Assembly (NCBI GenBank): GCA_947561395.2
Contig: OX387183.1
Coordinates: forward strand, 45,192,890-45,256,889
Reading direction: 5' to 3'
DNA from: Buxus sempervirens
Taxonomy: Eukaryota > Streptophyta > Magnoliopsida > Buxales > Buxaceae
DNA length: 64,000 nucleotides
The translations under genes were made by a program, and so were the position numbers. How positions within the stretch are numbered: the stretch's first letter is position 1; each line of letters begins with the position of its first letter. Below the pieces are notes generated by a model. The model was not told where the DNA came from and made no database searches. It saw nothing but the letters and a program-made list of their open reading frames with translations. Of the stretch, positions 22,553 to 34,172 are shown in pieces.

Positions 22553-23597
22553 CTACAACAGGGAAGTATCCTATGAATTTCAGTGCAAATTTATCTAAAA
22601 TCCTACTTTGCTTTTAATCTGGATTTAGTTCAAATTTATCAAAAATTTCACTTTGCTTTAGGTTCCAACTCTAGTTCATCAGGAATCTTATTAAAATTTT
22701 CAGGAATTGTGGTTCGGTTCAAAGTCTTTTAGAAAATATTTCTATATTACTCTAAAACATTTTTTACAAGGCCTAATATCTGATAATTTACTACAGGATT
22801 GCTACAGTGGCGCAAAAGCAAATGGTCTGAGCTAAATCAAGGATCGGAATAAGCTGAGGAGTCCCAGAACCAACCACAGAATGGTCCTGGCAGTTAGAGC
22901 ACCACATTAACACCAGGTGGATTGAGAAGAATAAATCCCAGCATATCAAGACAAAAGAAGTAGCAGCAAGGTATGAGAATCAGAATGCAATCAGAAAAAG
23001 CACAACATGGCACCAGCAGCATGCCATCTGAAAAGGAAAGAAAATCATGGGAAAAGACCACCAGTTGGTCAATTTTAAGGAAGTCGGAGCAAGTTTACGA
23101 GGTCCAAGCCAATTCAGCATACAATTAACAGTTCAATGAATACCACCGGCAGGCAATTCGAAGCTATTGGATATCATCAATACAGCACCAGCAGCATGGG
23201 AAATGCAAAATCATGCCATTCAGTGGGAAAGGCAATTCCAATCAGTGCAAGTAAAAGTCATGGCATCACAAAAAAATTGATGCATTGCAATCCAGCATGA
23301 TTTGTCCATAACAACCAAGGCAATGGCAAGATTGGATTCATTAAAGCATCAATTCAGAAATTCAAGCTCAAACTTGGTGGAAGTTCAGAAATTCAGGCAA
23401 TTGACAGAAATCCAGACTTGGCAGAAATTCAAAAATGCAGGCAATTGGGGAAATGGACAATTAAGAGAAATCATAGCATGGCAAAATTGCTTGGATATGG
23501 CACTAAAACATATTGCAAGGAAAAAACAGCACATGGCATTAAAATTTGGCCAATTGAGCATGAATTGGTTACCAAGGAAAATATAAATCTCACTAAC
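22553..23597 (-). other. Predicted 5' UTR intron of antisense gene 1
   Basis: On the minus strand a donor TCGTCCAG|GTTAGTGAG occurs at 23598/23597, and an acceptor CCTGTTGTAG ends directly before the ATG at 22552. The 1045 bases between hold no convincing coding region; small open frames overlap in several frames without family resemblance. The predicted non-coding first exon is 23598 to about 23930. This is inferred from splice signals only. Confidence 0.45.
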
Positions 23598-23935
23598 CTG
23601 GACGAAAAATGGAGAAATCAAGTGCCTAATTGCAAGGGGAAGACAAGAGACAAGTAGCCAGAACCGAACCTCCAATGCCAAGCTGAGAAATCGCAAGAAA
23701 ATGGAAAAAATCAAGCTAGGGCTCGACCACGGCCAAGAATGGGCGACGATGGAAGTCGCCGGAGTTATAGGTCGTCGCCGGCAACAATAGGAGGCACCGG
23801 AGTTGCTGGAGATCGCCGGAGAAGCAGGAAGAGTCGTCGGAGACAAGGAAGAGAGGAGATAGCCGGTCTGAGTTATCGGAGAATGAAGAAAAGAAATGAA
23901 AAGTCGCGGTCGCGCGCGACTTAAGTAAACCTGGG
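23598..23935 (-). other. Likely non-coding first exon of antisense gene 1
   Basis: A GC-rich island with CGCCGG-type repeats (about 23735-23890) in AT-rich surroundings, between a palindrome cluster (23936-24000) and a splice donor at 23597. This is where a promoter and first exon of the antisense gene would be expected. No TATA box was seen. Confidence 0.38.
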
Positions 23936-24000
23936 GTATCCGGATACTCAGGCCGGATACAAACAAGGCCAGGTGTATCCGGATACACATACTGGATACC
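23936..24000. repeat. Palindrome cluster upstream of antisense gene 1 (2 units)
   Basis: Two units with TATCCGGATA or GGCCGGATAC arms, the same type as the LTR clusters. The cluster lies just upstream, on the minus strand, of the GC-rich first-exon region. Confidence 0.8.
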
Positions 24001-24003
24001 AAA

Positions 24004-24140
24004 GAAAAAATAGAAAAAAAAAACAGGAAAAAATAGAAAAAAACAGAAAAAATAGAAAAAAAAAAGAAGAAAAGAAAAAGAAGAAAAAGAAAAAAAGAAG
24101 AAAAAAAAAGAAAAAAAAATAAAAGAAAAAATAAAAAAAA
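24004..24140. repeat. A/G-rich low-complexity tract
   Basis: Almost only A with scattered G on the plus strand. It produces long meaningless open frames (poly-Phe on the minus strand). Confidence 0.85.
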
Positions 24141-24194
24141 AGCAAACTTGTGCTATAATTCTTACTATTTTCTCAAAATCCCTATTTTGTCTTG

Positions 24195-24375
24195 AAATCC
24201 ACCTCACAGCCACGAGAGCTCTGTGGAATTTAGGACAACCTTGGGAAATGTGCCTGGTCAAAAGGATGATATCCACTCAATTTTTAACTTGGTTTGATAA
24301 AAAAATCAGTTTTCAAAAAAATCCTATTTTTGGGCTTAAAATCCACTTCATAGCCACGATAGCTCAGTGGAATTT
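24195..24375 (+). repeat. Two conserved-loop hairpins near the 3' LTR
   Basis: Hairpin one pairs AAATCCAC (24195-24202) with GTGGAATTT (24223-24231, one bulged A); hairpin two pairs AAATCCACT (24339-24347) with AGTGGAATTT (24366-24375). The loops share CAYAGCCACGAKAGCTC. Element 2 has two hairpins with the same loop and different stems at 63323-63368 and 63665-63697. The second hairpin ends 177 bp before the 3' LTR. Confidence 0.8.
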
Positions 24376-24536
24376 AAGAACTCTTGGAGAGATGCCCCCC
24401 TTAAAGTTAGGGTTTTTTGGCAAATCTACACTCAAAAATTGTTTTCTACAAAATTGAATTGAACCGAGCAAATCATGCTCAAGGAAATGCAATTTGGGCT
24501 TGTCTACTCTTTGCAGCTTACTGCTTCGCAGCTCCC

Positions 24537-24551
24537 GCAAAGAGGGGCAGT
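24537..24551 (+). promoter_or_regulatory. Polypurine tract of element 1
   Basis: GCAAAGAGGGGCAGT directly precedes the 3' LTR; element 2 has AGCAAAGAGGGGGCAGC in the same place. This is where plus-strand DNA synthesis is primed. Confidence 0.82.
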
Positions 24552-26837
24552 TGTAGACACCCCAAATTGCACAAACAATCATCAAAAATCATTATCTCCT
24601 TGAAAGCCAGCACAGAAATTGCAGAAAATGAACTTTTACCTGTATCCGGTTACTCAGGCCGGATACAAGTACTCCTTCCTGTATCCGGTTACTCATACCG
24701 GATACATGTGAGCCTTAGTGTATCCAGTACCATGTACCGGATACCTTAAGGCCCTTGTGTATCCGGTCTGACATACCGGATACATTAAGTTTGCTCAAAA
24801 TTAGGGTTTTCGGAGAGAAATCACTTGTTACCATCATGTCCCTCATTAAATGAGGGGAAATCTCGGAAATAACCTTAGGGTTAAGGTTGGGGGGTTCTAG
24901 ACATTAAGTTGTGTCTACCAATGACCTTAGCCTTTGCCTATAAATAGGAGACTCCTCCTTAAGCAAAAAGGGGAACCAACTCTTGTTTTGAATTCTCGCA
25001 AAGAAGAACTCCAAGAGAAGAAGGAAATCGCTGCGGGAGTGCTTTCAGAATCTAGGTAAGCCTCAAACTTTTCTTTTATTTTCTGTCTTTACATTCCTAG
25101 ATCTAGATCTCTTCTTCTACCTTTCTGTAGTGTAAAGCCTTGTTTGTGTGTGGAAATCCTTCCCTGGCACAAAGTATCTCAAGACTCCCCTAGCCGTAAA
25201 ACGTGAAGGCGGATCTAGGAGAAACGAGACTGGGGATTGACCCTAGTGCTAGAACCCATGTAGCATAAGGCTTTTGAATGATTGAAAACCGTTCTATAAT
25301 CAAAGTACCCTTGATTATCTCGAAGAACCGTGTTTAACGGGGAGAGAGAACAGAGGGAAACGATAATGGAACGGAACCCTAGGCTATGCTAGAACCTATT
25401 TTGTTGAATCTATATGCATGTTGTATTAATCTTGCTTGGTTTTTCACTCTTGCACACATATTACACTTTTTGGTGAAAAGGCTCACATTTGGGGATTTAT
25501 TACATTCATTGTGATAAATCTCCAATAAATGGCCTCAATCAAATTCTGAAGTGTTTTTAAATGTTTTTCAAAGGTTTTGGATTCATCTCACACGAATCTC
25601 ACACACTTTATAAATTTTCGGATTTGATTTTCTTCAAAAATGGCCTAACTGGACAGCACCTGTTCCCTTACTTCGGACACTCATAAATTCATCGTCCGGA
25701 TGAATTTTGGAGCGATTCTAGAACCATGGGAAAGGTGAGGCTGTCTAGTTTATGTCCACCAAATTTCATAAATTTCTATCAAACGGATTTTTGACACTTC
25801 TCTGTCGAAGTTGAGTGGACAGTTCAGGTTCAAATACAGAACTTGTCACTTCGACGGACCGCCATGTGTTCGTTTTAAGTCCGATTCGAGTGATTTTTGT
25901 TTCTGAGTACTCCTTTATGAGTATATTTTCAAATTCAGTTGATTTCATAATTTTTGGATTCCATTTGAATTATTGGTAACCGATTTACTCAGAACTGTTC
26001 ATTTGTACTTTTCTGGGTAAATCTGTGATCTTCGGGGCCTGTTCGGGAGATCACCCAAGGCACATCCGAAGGGATTTTTGTATGAGGCTAGTTTCTTTTG
26101 AAAGATGGCCATACAGACTTCAATCACACCAAATTTCGTGGATTTTTATATAGTGGATTTTTCTGTGTAATTTCCCAAAGTTGCCCACTTATCACTTTTA
26201 AAAATCCCCAGCAACAACTTCAAAGGAGCATAACTCCTAGGATTTTTATCGGAATGAAGTGAAATTTTGCATGAGACTCTTGTTTACCCTAATCTTTCAA
26301 ATGGATTTGGTTTGGCTCAATTTAAAATGGTATTTGAATGATTTCAAGGCAAATGGCATACTTTTTACTGAATTTTCCGGATTTGATTCAACTTGGTTTT
26401 TGAGTAACTTGTGCTTTGATTTCCATCTTTTGAAATATTCCAGAAATGATATTGACATAAGGGAAGATCTAAAATCCATTTGGATCTTCATGTGAAAATA
26501 TCATACATTGGTCTTTTTTCAAGGTTTTCTATGATTTTAGCAAGCTTTCTATTTTTGCATGAACGTACACTTGGCAACCACTTCATGTGGATGAATGGGG
26601 GTGCCTAACACCTTCCCCGTTCATAATCTAATCCCCTTACCCATCTCTGGATTTTATTTTCAAGTAGGGTTATTTTTATCCTAGAATGTTTCTTTTGTCA
26701 CTTTTTGCTTATTTTTGAACTCTTTGGTGTCCATTCTCACCCCAAAATCATGAATGGTGGCGACTCTCCCATTTTTGCGTTGAGCCCGTGTGTTGACGGA
26801 GGGATGATCACTCCGGTGATTTTTCCCATGTCTCACA
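24552..26837 (+). repeat. 3' LTR of element 1
   Basis: It matches the 5' LTR except for about 30 substitutions and two indels, including an 11-bp duplication (ACGAATCTCAC) near 25590. It repeats the four-unit palindrome cluster (24641-24784) and the TATA box (24939-24946). It ends TCTCACA, followed by ctatg at 26838-26842. Confidence 0.95.
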
Positions 26838-26842
26838 CTATG

Positions 26843-28565
26843 TGAAGGAAAAAAGATTAGATTCACAATTGACAACAGATCTTATAGATCTGAATCCAAG
26901 TTAAAAGAAAATCTTTTCAGCAGAACATAGACAAAATTATTTTAATTTTGGAGTTCAAAAACTAATACAGGTTATAAAATAAGACTGAATAGCAATGAAT
27001 CATCAAGCCAAAAAATAAAGGGTCACAACAAGGCTAGACAAATGTGTACCATGAGACAAAATTATACTAAGCACTAAACCAATTGAAGAAGTTAAAAACC
27101 TCATAAAATGTATTAGAATTATGCTTCTCTTGACAACCATTGGTGTCCTCTAGCACATATATGAGTTTTTTGTGGCTAATTGTTGCCTTCAATACTGTGG
27201 AGCAACAGTTACTATAGTATACAATCATAATGATCTCTAAAACTTTTTTATTTATGCTTCCATATAAATGTCAAAATTTCTCATTGAAAAATTTAAAAAC
27301 AGATTTACCTCTTAGAATTTTAGCTAAAGCACCATATAAGAGAAATTCAAAAAAAGGCAATATCACCATCTACCAAATTGGATTCAACCTGAATCACAAG
27401 TGCATTAGAAATTATGGCCTGGGAATTTTAGCTAAAGCACCATATATTAGAAATTCACAAAAGGCAATATCACCATCTAGCAAAGATATTCTGGTTAGTG
27501 TCCCAGGACCTTCAGTATCATATAAGTAATCTGGTCATAATGAATGATTATAAATTTTGGCCTTTTATTGCACTTGGTAAAGGCTTGATAAATTAGAAAG
27601 ACAATAAAACCCGCCGACCATAACAATCGACTAACTTCATCAGAAAGAATTTGAGGCAAGAACTTATTTGAGATACTAACATCCCTAGTTGAAATGATTA
27701 ACGTTGCTATAGCAATACTCTATGGGTGCAATGTAATTAGATACCATGGCTATTTACTCATAGTTGGTTTAAACAAAAACAAAAGAAAATGAGCAATGTG
27801 TAGAACACAGTTGAATGAAGATTTCGGAAATTGAGACAGGTAAGCCTCTGCACCTGAACTATCAAAAGGAATAAGAACAATTTCTATTTCGTCATCGTAA
27901 TCTAAGTCAAGATTTTCCCTTCTTAGTCCGATAGAAAACTATCATGTACTAAATATGGATGAGATATGCAAATGTTTTCAAATATTAGCCTTTTCTAAGA
28001 CCATAAGAAATCTTATGTATTGTTTATGCTAGTATTGTCACCACAATACAAAATTCATGAAACTACAAAATGGTATTATATGTCCAATCCAACTCCCTCT
28101 AGAATCCATGTATAACACTATAACACAGTTTTTGTATTGTGATCTATTCTTTATTATAAATTTCCCCAATCCACCATCAAAAACCTCAGACACATCACAA
28201 ACCAGTATAAGGCACTAAACTCAACATTTTAAGTTTTTCTTATTAAGCAAACCTTAACTATCACCTCCTACTTTGGTGCATCACGCAAATACATGTAAAG
28301 CATTATAAATCCAATTGTTCAACAACTTTGAAATAGCTGGTGTGAATTTAGTACCATGAATAGAAAAATAACTACATGAACAAAGTAAAAAACTTTTTAG
28401 GATTAAAAAACCATAGCAGCACAATTAGAAATAATAGAAAATAAAATGACTATTAGAAACATAGGATGCATCTAGAGTAAGAATATCTTCTAGCATAAGG
28501 CCATTGATTTCTAACAATCATTAAAACATCTAGAACCCAAAGAGAAAGCATAAACCACAAAAATC
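26843..28565. other. No gene seen; possible host spacer
   Basis: AT-rich sequence without a convincing gene or recognised transposon. A direct repeat of about 60 bp occurs at 27315-27375 and 27423-27482 (shared GAATTTTAGCTAAAGCACC). Bases 28566-28570, ataga, are the left duplication of the Cassandra element. Confidence 0.5.
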
Positions 28566-28570
28566 ATAGA

Positions 28571-29313
28571 TGTGACATCCTGGCTATTTGAGTGGGCTGG
28601 TGAATGGGTAATCTCACTGGGCGACCTACCAGGCGAGGATGTGCATATGGTTGGGATCCCACAACGCTCGGAGATGCTATAAGTAGTATTGTGATCCCTT
28701 ACAAAGCAAGAGGCCTTTTAAGGTATAACACAAGACTAAATCCCCTTAGAACCCTGAAGTTAAGTGTGCTCGGGTGAGAGCAGTTCTAGGATGGGTGACC
28801 ACTCGAAAGTTTTCTCGTGTTATCTCTTGAGAACAAATCCGTGAGGGCCCATTGGGCCTAGAGCGGACAATATCTTGCTGGGTATGGGTCGGGACGTTAC
28901 AAATGGTATCAGAGCCTGCCCCGACCAGAAAGTGTGGGGGTTCGGCCCAACGCGAGGACGTGTTGTCCCATGGAGGGGAATATGTGACATCCTGGCTATC
29001 TAAGTTGGTGGGTGAATGGGTAATCTCACTGGGCGAGCTGCCAGGTGAGGATGTGCATATGGTTGGGATCCCACAACGCTTGGGGATGCTATAAGTAGTC
29101 TTGTGATCCCTTACAAAGTAAGAGGCCTTTTAAGGTATAACACGGGACTAAATCCCCTTAGAACCCTGAAGTTAAGCGTGCTTGGGTGAGAGCAGTGCTA
29201 GGATGGGTGACCACTAGGAAGTTTTCTCGTGTTATCCCTTGAGAACAAATCCGTGAGGACCCATTGGGCCTAGAGAGGACAATATCTTGCTGGGTATGGG
29301 TTTGGGACGTTAC
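28571..29313 (+). mobile_element. Cassandra-type TRIM element (last base at 32310)
   Basis: Two LTRs of about 331 bp (28571-28901 and 28983-29313, with the final A displaced to 32310) surround an internal region of only 81 bp. A PBS TGGTATCAGAGC (28904-28915) fits tRNA-Met, and a purine-rich AGGGGAATA precedes the 3' LTR. Each LTR contains a 5S rRNA-like segment, the defining trait of Cassandra. The duplication ataga stands at 28566-28570 and at 32311-32315, after a nested insertion. There is no coding capacity, so it depends on other elements for movement. The LTRs differ at some two dozen sites, so it is older than element 1. Confidence 0.93.
28709..28823 (+). promoter_or_regulatory. 5S rRNA-derived pol III promoter in Cassandra 5' LTR
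   Basis: It resembles plant 5S rRNA: CTGAAGTTAAGTGTGCTCGG near 28755-28774 matches the A-box region and CTAGGATGGGTGACC near 28786-28800 matches the C-box region. A second copy lies in the 3' LTR (about 29121-29236). The mismatched 5S ends and the LTR context show it is not a 5S gene. Confidence 0.88.
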
Positions 29314-32304
29314 TGTAAAACCCCGATTTTTCACCTAATAAATAAATAGATAATAAATAAAAGAAAATATGAATTAAGTCCTAGTTAAAATAAAAAGTGA
29401 AGATTTAGAGGATAATTAATTCAAATAAGTCCTAAGTTGAAAATAAAGAAAGATTTTTATTGAAATTAGCCTAAAAGAATAAAAAGGGTATTTTGGTAAT
29501 TTTCAGAAAAGGGTAATTAGTAAATAGATCATCAAATAATAATTAGAATTAGAAAATAGAAGAAAACAAATTATTTTGACAAGTTAGAAATTAAAAGAAA
29601 TTAATAAAAGCCTAAAATAGGGAAAAAGGGTAAGTAGAAGATTTCACGTCTTAATTTGGAGAAAATAAGGTTTTAAGTGATAGAAATGTTTAATTAAATA
29701 TTTTGCACGAAATTAGGTTATTTTCATGAGTTTAGATAATAAGAAACTTAATTAGTATTATTTAAGTTGAAAATAGAAGGTGGAGAAAAAGTAGGAATTA
29801 AATTAGAAGGATTAGACATTAACTAGACCATGGTTGGGTTAGCCCAAATTAAATTAGCTAATTAGGGTTTGTTTAGGATTTCTAAAGCCTTGTATAAATA
29901 GGAGGTTAAGGTTAGAAGAGAGGGGATTTTCGTGGGTTTCTTATGGAGAGAAAAGAGGGAGAGAAAGGAAGGAGGTCTCTAATGGAGGTGTCTAACCAGC
30001 CACCATCAAGATGCGATCGGGGAAAATCCGTGCGGTGGATCGCCTTCAAATTTGGAGGTTTTGTTCGTGACTGATAAAACTACATTGTGAACGGTGAAGA
30101 TTTGAATTGGAAGAGTCTAGCTTGGTACGGTTGGGAGCAACATTCTGGTCCAGAATTAGAAGGTGCAATAGAAGAAGGATTTAGCGTATAAGGCAAGTAG
30201 TAACCCTTGGAAAACGTGAGGAATTGCATGATTTGGTTTTCTGTGATTTCATATGGTTGAATGGATTAGTCGAAACAGTATTTACATGGAATCAAGTTGT
30301 TTATATTTTAGAGTTTTGTGTTCTTGAAGAATTTGCTAAAGTAAGGAAGAAACTTGGTTTGATCATGAAATAAATTGTAGGATGGTATTTAATTAATAAG
30401 AATTGATCTAGAAGGCTCTAGGTATGTTTTAGAATGTTATTAGATTGATTTAGACCAAAGAAACATATGGCAGAGGCATAAAAATCAGAACTTTAGAAAT
30501 CTGGAAAATTCTGTTAAAAATTGCACGAGCGCCTAGGATCGCCCAGCACAGTAGAGGTAGGCGCTCTAAGTAAAATTTGTAGATTTTGGGGATTTTGTAA
30601 TTCGAATAAATACCCAATAATTCTTATGATTAGTTAAGCATGTTAGCATCTTTATAAGGACCTAATTAAGCTATAAAAATTATAAAATTAATTGGGAAAG
30701 ATTAAGCAATAAATAGAAGGTTATAATGAAAGGATTGTTATAAAAGAGTCAAAGGGTAAGGATATTGCTAGAAATAATACTACTGAAATTTATAGCTTAC
30801 AAACATCTTTTAAACTTCATTCTAGGTCTGTAGAACATGCTGGAAAAATAAAATACAGAAAATTCAAATAGAAACTAGCTTAGGTGCTAAGGTAGGAAAT
30901 TGGATTCTAATAAAGGGATTAAGAAGGAAAAGTTCAAGCATGATTTGATTTACTTTATTTTGAGCTTTAAATAGGAATATTGGCTACTGGAATTGCATAA
31001 ACTCAGATTTTATCGGATTTATGATACTTGAGTTTTATTTTGAATATAATTGGAAGAATTGCATATGTTATTCTGAAAATGCCTATAATTGGATTTGTTA
31101 TGATTGAATCATGATTTTCACATGGAATGGAATACTTTGGTATGGATTGGTATGTGGTATGATATTGTTCTCTTTAATTTTACGGTTGGGTGATACGGCT
31201 TCTGTGGTAGAGTTTGATACTATCTTTTACGGCAGAGATGGGTAATCCTCTGTGTAGAGATGTGTAATCCTTTACGGGTAAAAGTGTGTATGCCTCCTAC
31301 ATTAGCGTGTCCTCCCGTATGTGGTTTTATCGTGGTTTGTGTCAGTGGGCTTAGCTGTATATGGATCCATAGTTTTGGCTGGTTAGCTAAGTGGTATTTA
31401 GTTTGGGTTGATTTACTCCTATATTGCGAGCGCGCTTCCCTTTTCAAGTTAGTTTGCTCTGGGAGGGTCCTATGTCTGGAGGGACACCCCGGTGAGCCGC
31501 TGGTGATTCCCTGTACATGTGGATAAGCGACCACTCCATGTATTGATTCTGGTGCTGCATGCTGGTGGTACGTCCAACTCTGCGGGGTTCGTGCGCAATA
31601 AGTCGGTGACTACGGCTCTTGCCTAAGCTGCGCTGCATGGGGCTTGAGTATCATTAAGTAGCACTGCCCCTAAGCCGCACGGTGGAACAGCATTTAGTTG
31701 AGTGTCATCTCAAATACTTATCATCTTTGTGAGTCCTGCAATGGCACGTGTTTTATCGCTTTTATCGGTTTTACCTCGTTAACATCAAGCTACTGGTATT
31801 TATACATGATCGTCTGTTTTATCGCTTTATTTGGAATTGCCATGAATAACTTGGATTTCTCGTCTTATCGTTGATTAATCGAATACCTCATGACTATTTG
31901 CTTATATTGGACTGTTTCAAATTGCATGCACCTGCTACTTGCTGAGATGTAAATCTCACTCCGTTTTCCCCTATTTTTCAGGTTGCTTGGAGAGATCGCG
32001 AAGATGGGGTTTTAATTTGATGGGTAGAAATATAATTGGTATTAATGCCACATGTTGATTAGATAAACTTTATTGTAAATGCATTTGATATTATTGAATA
32101 AAGAATTGTTGTTATTGGCCACCATAACTCTGATGTAATTAATTTGTAAATTTTAAAAATTATTGTGAATCTTGGTTTGTATCTGACCCCAGCTTCGTGG
32201 TAACACCTCGGGTTTGGTTGTTGAACCGGACTTGGGTTGTTACAGTAGCGAACCGGGTTCGGGTTGGGTGCCGGTTTGCACTAACCCGGGTTCGGGGCGT
32301 TACA
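29314..32304 (+). mobile_element. LTR element (solo LTR) nested in the Cassandra LTR
   Basis: It begins TGTAAAACCCCG and ends GGGGCGTTACA, with the perfect duplication gttac at 29309-29313 and 32305-32309. It is 2991 bp with a TATA box at 29893-29900 and no gag or pol, so it is most likely a solo LTR. The ends and the 'CTCACTCCGTTTTC...TTTTTCAGG' segment near 31950 are shared with 36706-38440, so both belong to one family or related ones. The ends suggest a Ty3/gypsy chromovirus (Tekay-like), which is uncertain. Near its right end GTTACAG occurs twice about 60 bp apart. Confidence 0.82.
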
Positions 32305-32315
32305 GTTACAATAGA

Positions 32316-32542
32316 CATCAACTAATATGAAGAATATAAAAACTCATGGTACACTGGACAAATATACAATACCTCAATATGTGTTTGAACATATGACACT
32401 AAAAGCATTGATACACTAAAACTTAGACAAAAACGTATATATTGTACAAGTAAGCGGCCATGTCACAGATGATGTGGAGCTATGAGGATTCAGAGTTCGA
32501 AGTTTGGAGCTTAGTGGTGAGTCTTGAGAAAAGACGGATTGC

Positions 32543-32578
<36 letters not shown>

Positions 32579-32875
32579 ACTTTTTAAAAACAACAAATAA
32601 TTTGGACTAACGATCAAAGGTATTTTTTCAATTTTTTAAAAGCCAATAGAACAAAATAATTTCAACCTTTTAAAAGCCAAGAGAACAAAAATAAAAGAAT
32701 TCAGATTTGGAATAGATTGAAAATAAATCAGACTGGGAATATACTTTATGATAAAAGAAATTAGCATTTCTAAAAAATTCAGATTGGGAATATAATTAAT
32801 GGTAAAAGCCATTAGCATTTCTAAAAAAAATAAAATAATCACTTGATCATTCGCACTTGGTTCCGTAACATAGCA
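32316..32875. other. No gene seen; microsatellite and repeat fragments
   Basis: AT-rich spacer. A compound (TA)n(CA)n microsatellite lies at about 32542-32578. Fragments such as AAATTCAGATTGGGAATATA occur twice, and a partial extra copy of the tail of the dispersed repeat lies just before 32870. Confidence 0.6.
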
Positions 32876-33928
32876 GATTTTGAAGATTCAGTACATTGAA
32901 ATCAGATGTTAATGCCTAATATGGTCAATCTGATGCATTTTATGGGAATTTTTATTTATTCATCAAATTTCCATTTCTCCATTGAACGTAATGAGATCAG
33001 TATTTAAATTTTTTATCTTGATAGAAGATATTAGTCTTTTAAATATTAGAGAATTAAATGATCTATAAATAAAGAATAATAATTTACTCTCGGTCCACAA
33101 GTTTAGTCAAACATTTATTTTTAGTAGCAAACTGAATTTCAAAAATCCTAAAAACCAATATAGCATTAGAATTTCAATAGTTCAAACAAAATCTGAATCA
33201 TAAAGCATGACGATCAAACTTTATGACACTGAAGTAAATGATTTACGCATCGGAGTAAAAAAATGATAAAAAAATATAAAGATACAAGGTTTTTACGGCC
33301 AAGTAATAGGAAGATTCTAAAATTTTAGTCCACAAAAAGCTGAGTGTAATGCCCCGCCATGCTTGCCGGTGATTGCATTGGAATTTCAAAATAAAATAAA
33401 ATAAAACATACCTTCAATCAATTGCGCTAGCTTCGATCAGTTGCACTATACCTTAAAATGAATTAGGACAATGATTTTACAACCAATTGAAAAACAAAAT
33501 GTACAACCAAAAAAGAAGAAGAAGAAGAAGAAGAAAGTATTTAAAAAAATCTAAAGAGGTGTAAAGTGACATCAATATTTCTAAAAATTAATAAACGACA
33601 TTGGCATTCCTTATATTTTATCCCTAATAGGCACTTGCTATCATGCTAATGTCATTTCTAAAAAAAAGAAAAAAAAATACCTTCAATCAATCCCAAATGC
33701 ATAATGTCAATTAGGACATTAGGCACTTGCGACTTTCGCATTAGGAACTTGAACAAAATCGATATTAGGCACTTGTGACTTTGGCATTAGGCACTTGTGA
33801 AAGTACAAAAATTGACATTGGAGAGGTAAATTATCCGTCAACATTAGGCACTTGCAACATTGAAGGTGTGAAAACAATAAATGACATTGGCATTTCTAAA
33901 ATAATAAAAAAATTACCTTTGATCAGTC
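32876..33928 (+). repeat. Dispersed repeat copy B
   Basis: The uninterrupted counterpart of copy A (1694-1935 plus 4920-5352). It has extra sequence around 33340-33560, including an AAG microsatellite at 33513-33534. It contains several TTAGGCACTTGCGACTTT-type phrases. There is no coding region, so it may be a non-autonomous element of unknown class. Confidence 0.72.
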
Positions 33929-34172
33929 GCACTTGCTTCAGCAACAAGGTGTGAAGTGTGCAGGAGATGTTATTGACAGTTGAAGAAGATGATTCAATCA
34001 ACCACGAAGGTTATCCCACACTCAAAATAACGACGCTTGAAAACAACATTGAAGGTTTTGAAAACGACGTTTAAGGTTTTGGGCGCTCACAATAACGATG
34101 CTTGAAGAAGATTCAATTAGCGACAAAGAGCAAGAGGACTGGTTTTGGCGCTCAAACAAGGTTGAAAATGAA
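33929..34172. other. Spacer before the reverse Cassandra LTR
   Basis: Phrases such as GAAAACGACGTT and TTTTGGCGCTCAA recur loosely. No gene is seen. Bases 34168-34172 (atgaa) are a target duplication. Confidence 0.5.

Larger units (their letters stand above)
5529..26837 (+). mobile_element. Element 1: Tat/Ogre-like Ty3/gypsy retrotransposon
   Basis: The element is 21,309 bp long with 2276- and 2286-bp LTRs, TG...CA ends and a perfect ctatg duplication. Order: LTR, PBS, long leader with tandem hairpins, gag, protease remnant, RT, RNase H, second RNase H, integrase, two antisense PMD genes, polypurine tract, LTR. The second RNase H, the absence of a chromodomain, the Arg-type PBS, the large size and antisense genes near the 3' LTR all fit the Tat lineage, which includes Ogre. 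About 30 substitutions plus two indels separate the LTRs by eye (about 1.4%), so insertion was fairly recent. The sense coding region is inactivated by at least three nonsense codons, one tandem duplication and one probable frameshift. Confidence 0.95.

Noticed and set aside
23385-24276. Minus-strand frames of 186 to 205 codons
   Set aside because: One is largely poly-Phe from an A/G tract and the other runs through splice-like and GC-rich leader sequence with no domain; the non-coding first exon explanation is preferred.
28741-29240. Two 5S rRNA genes
   Set aside because: Only the middle part is 5S-like, ends are diverged, and both copies sit inside LTRs with PBS and PPT; this is Cassandra.
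31220-31534. Overlapping frames on both strands in the solo LTR at 29314
   Set aside because: No family resemblance, and LTR sequence is not expected to code here.
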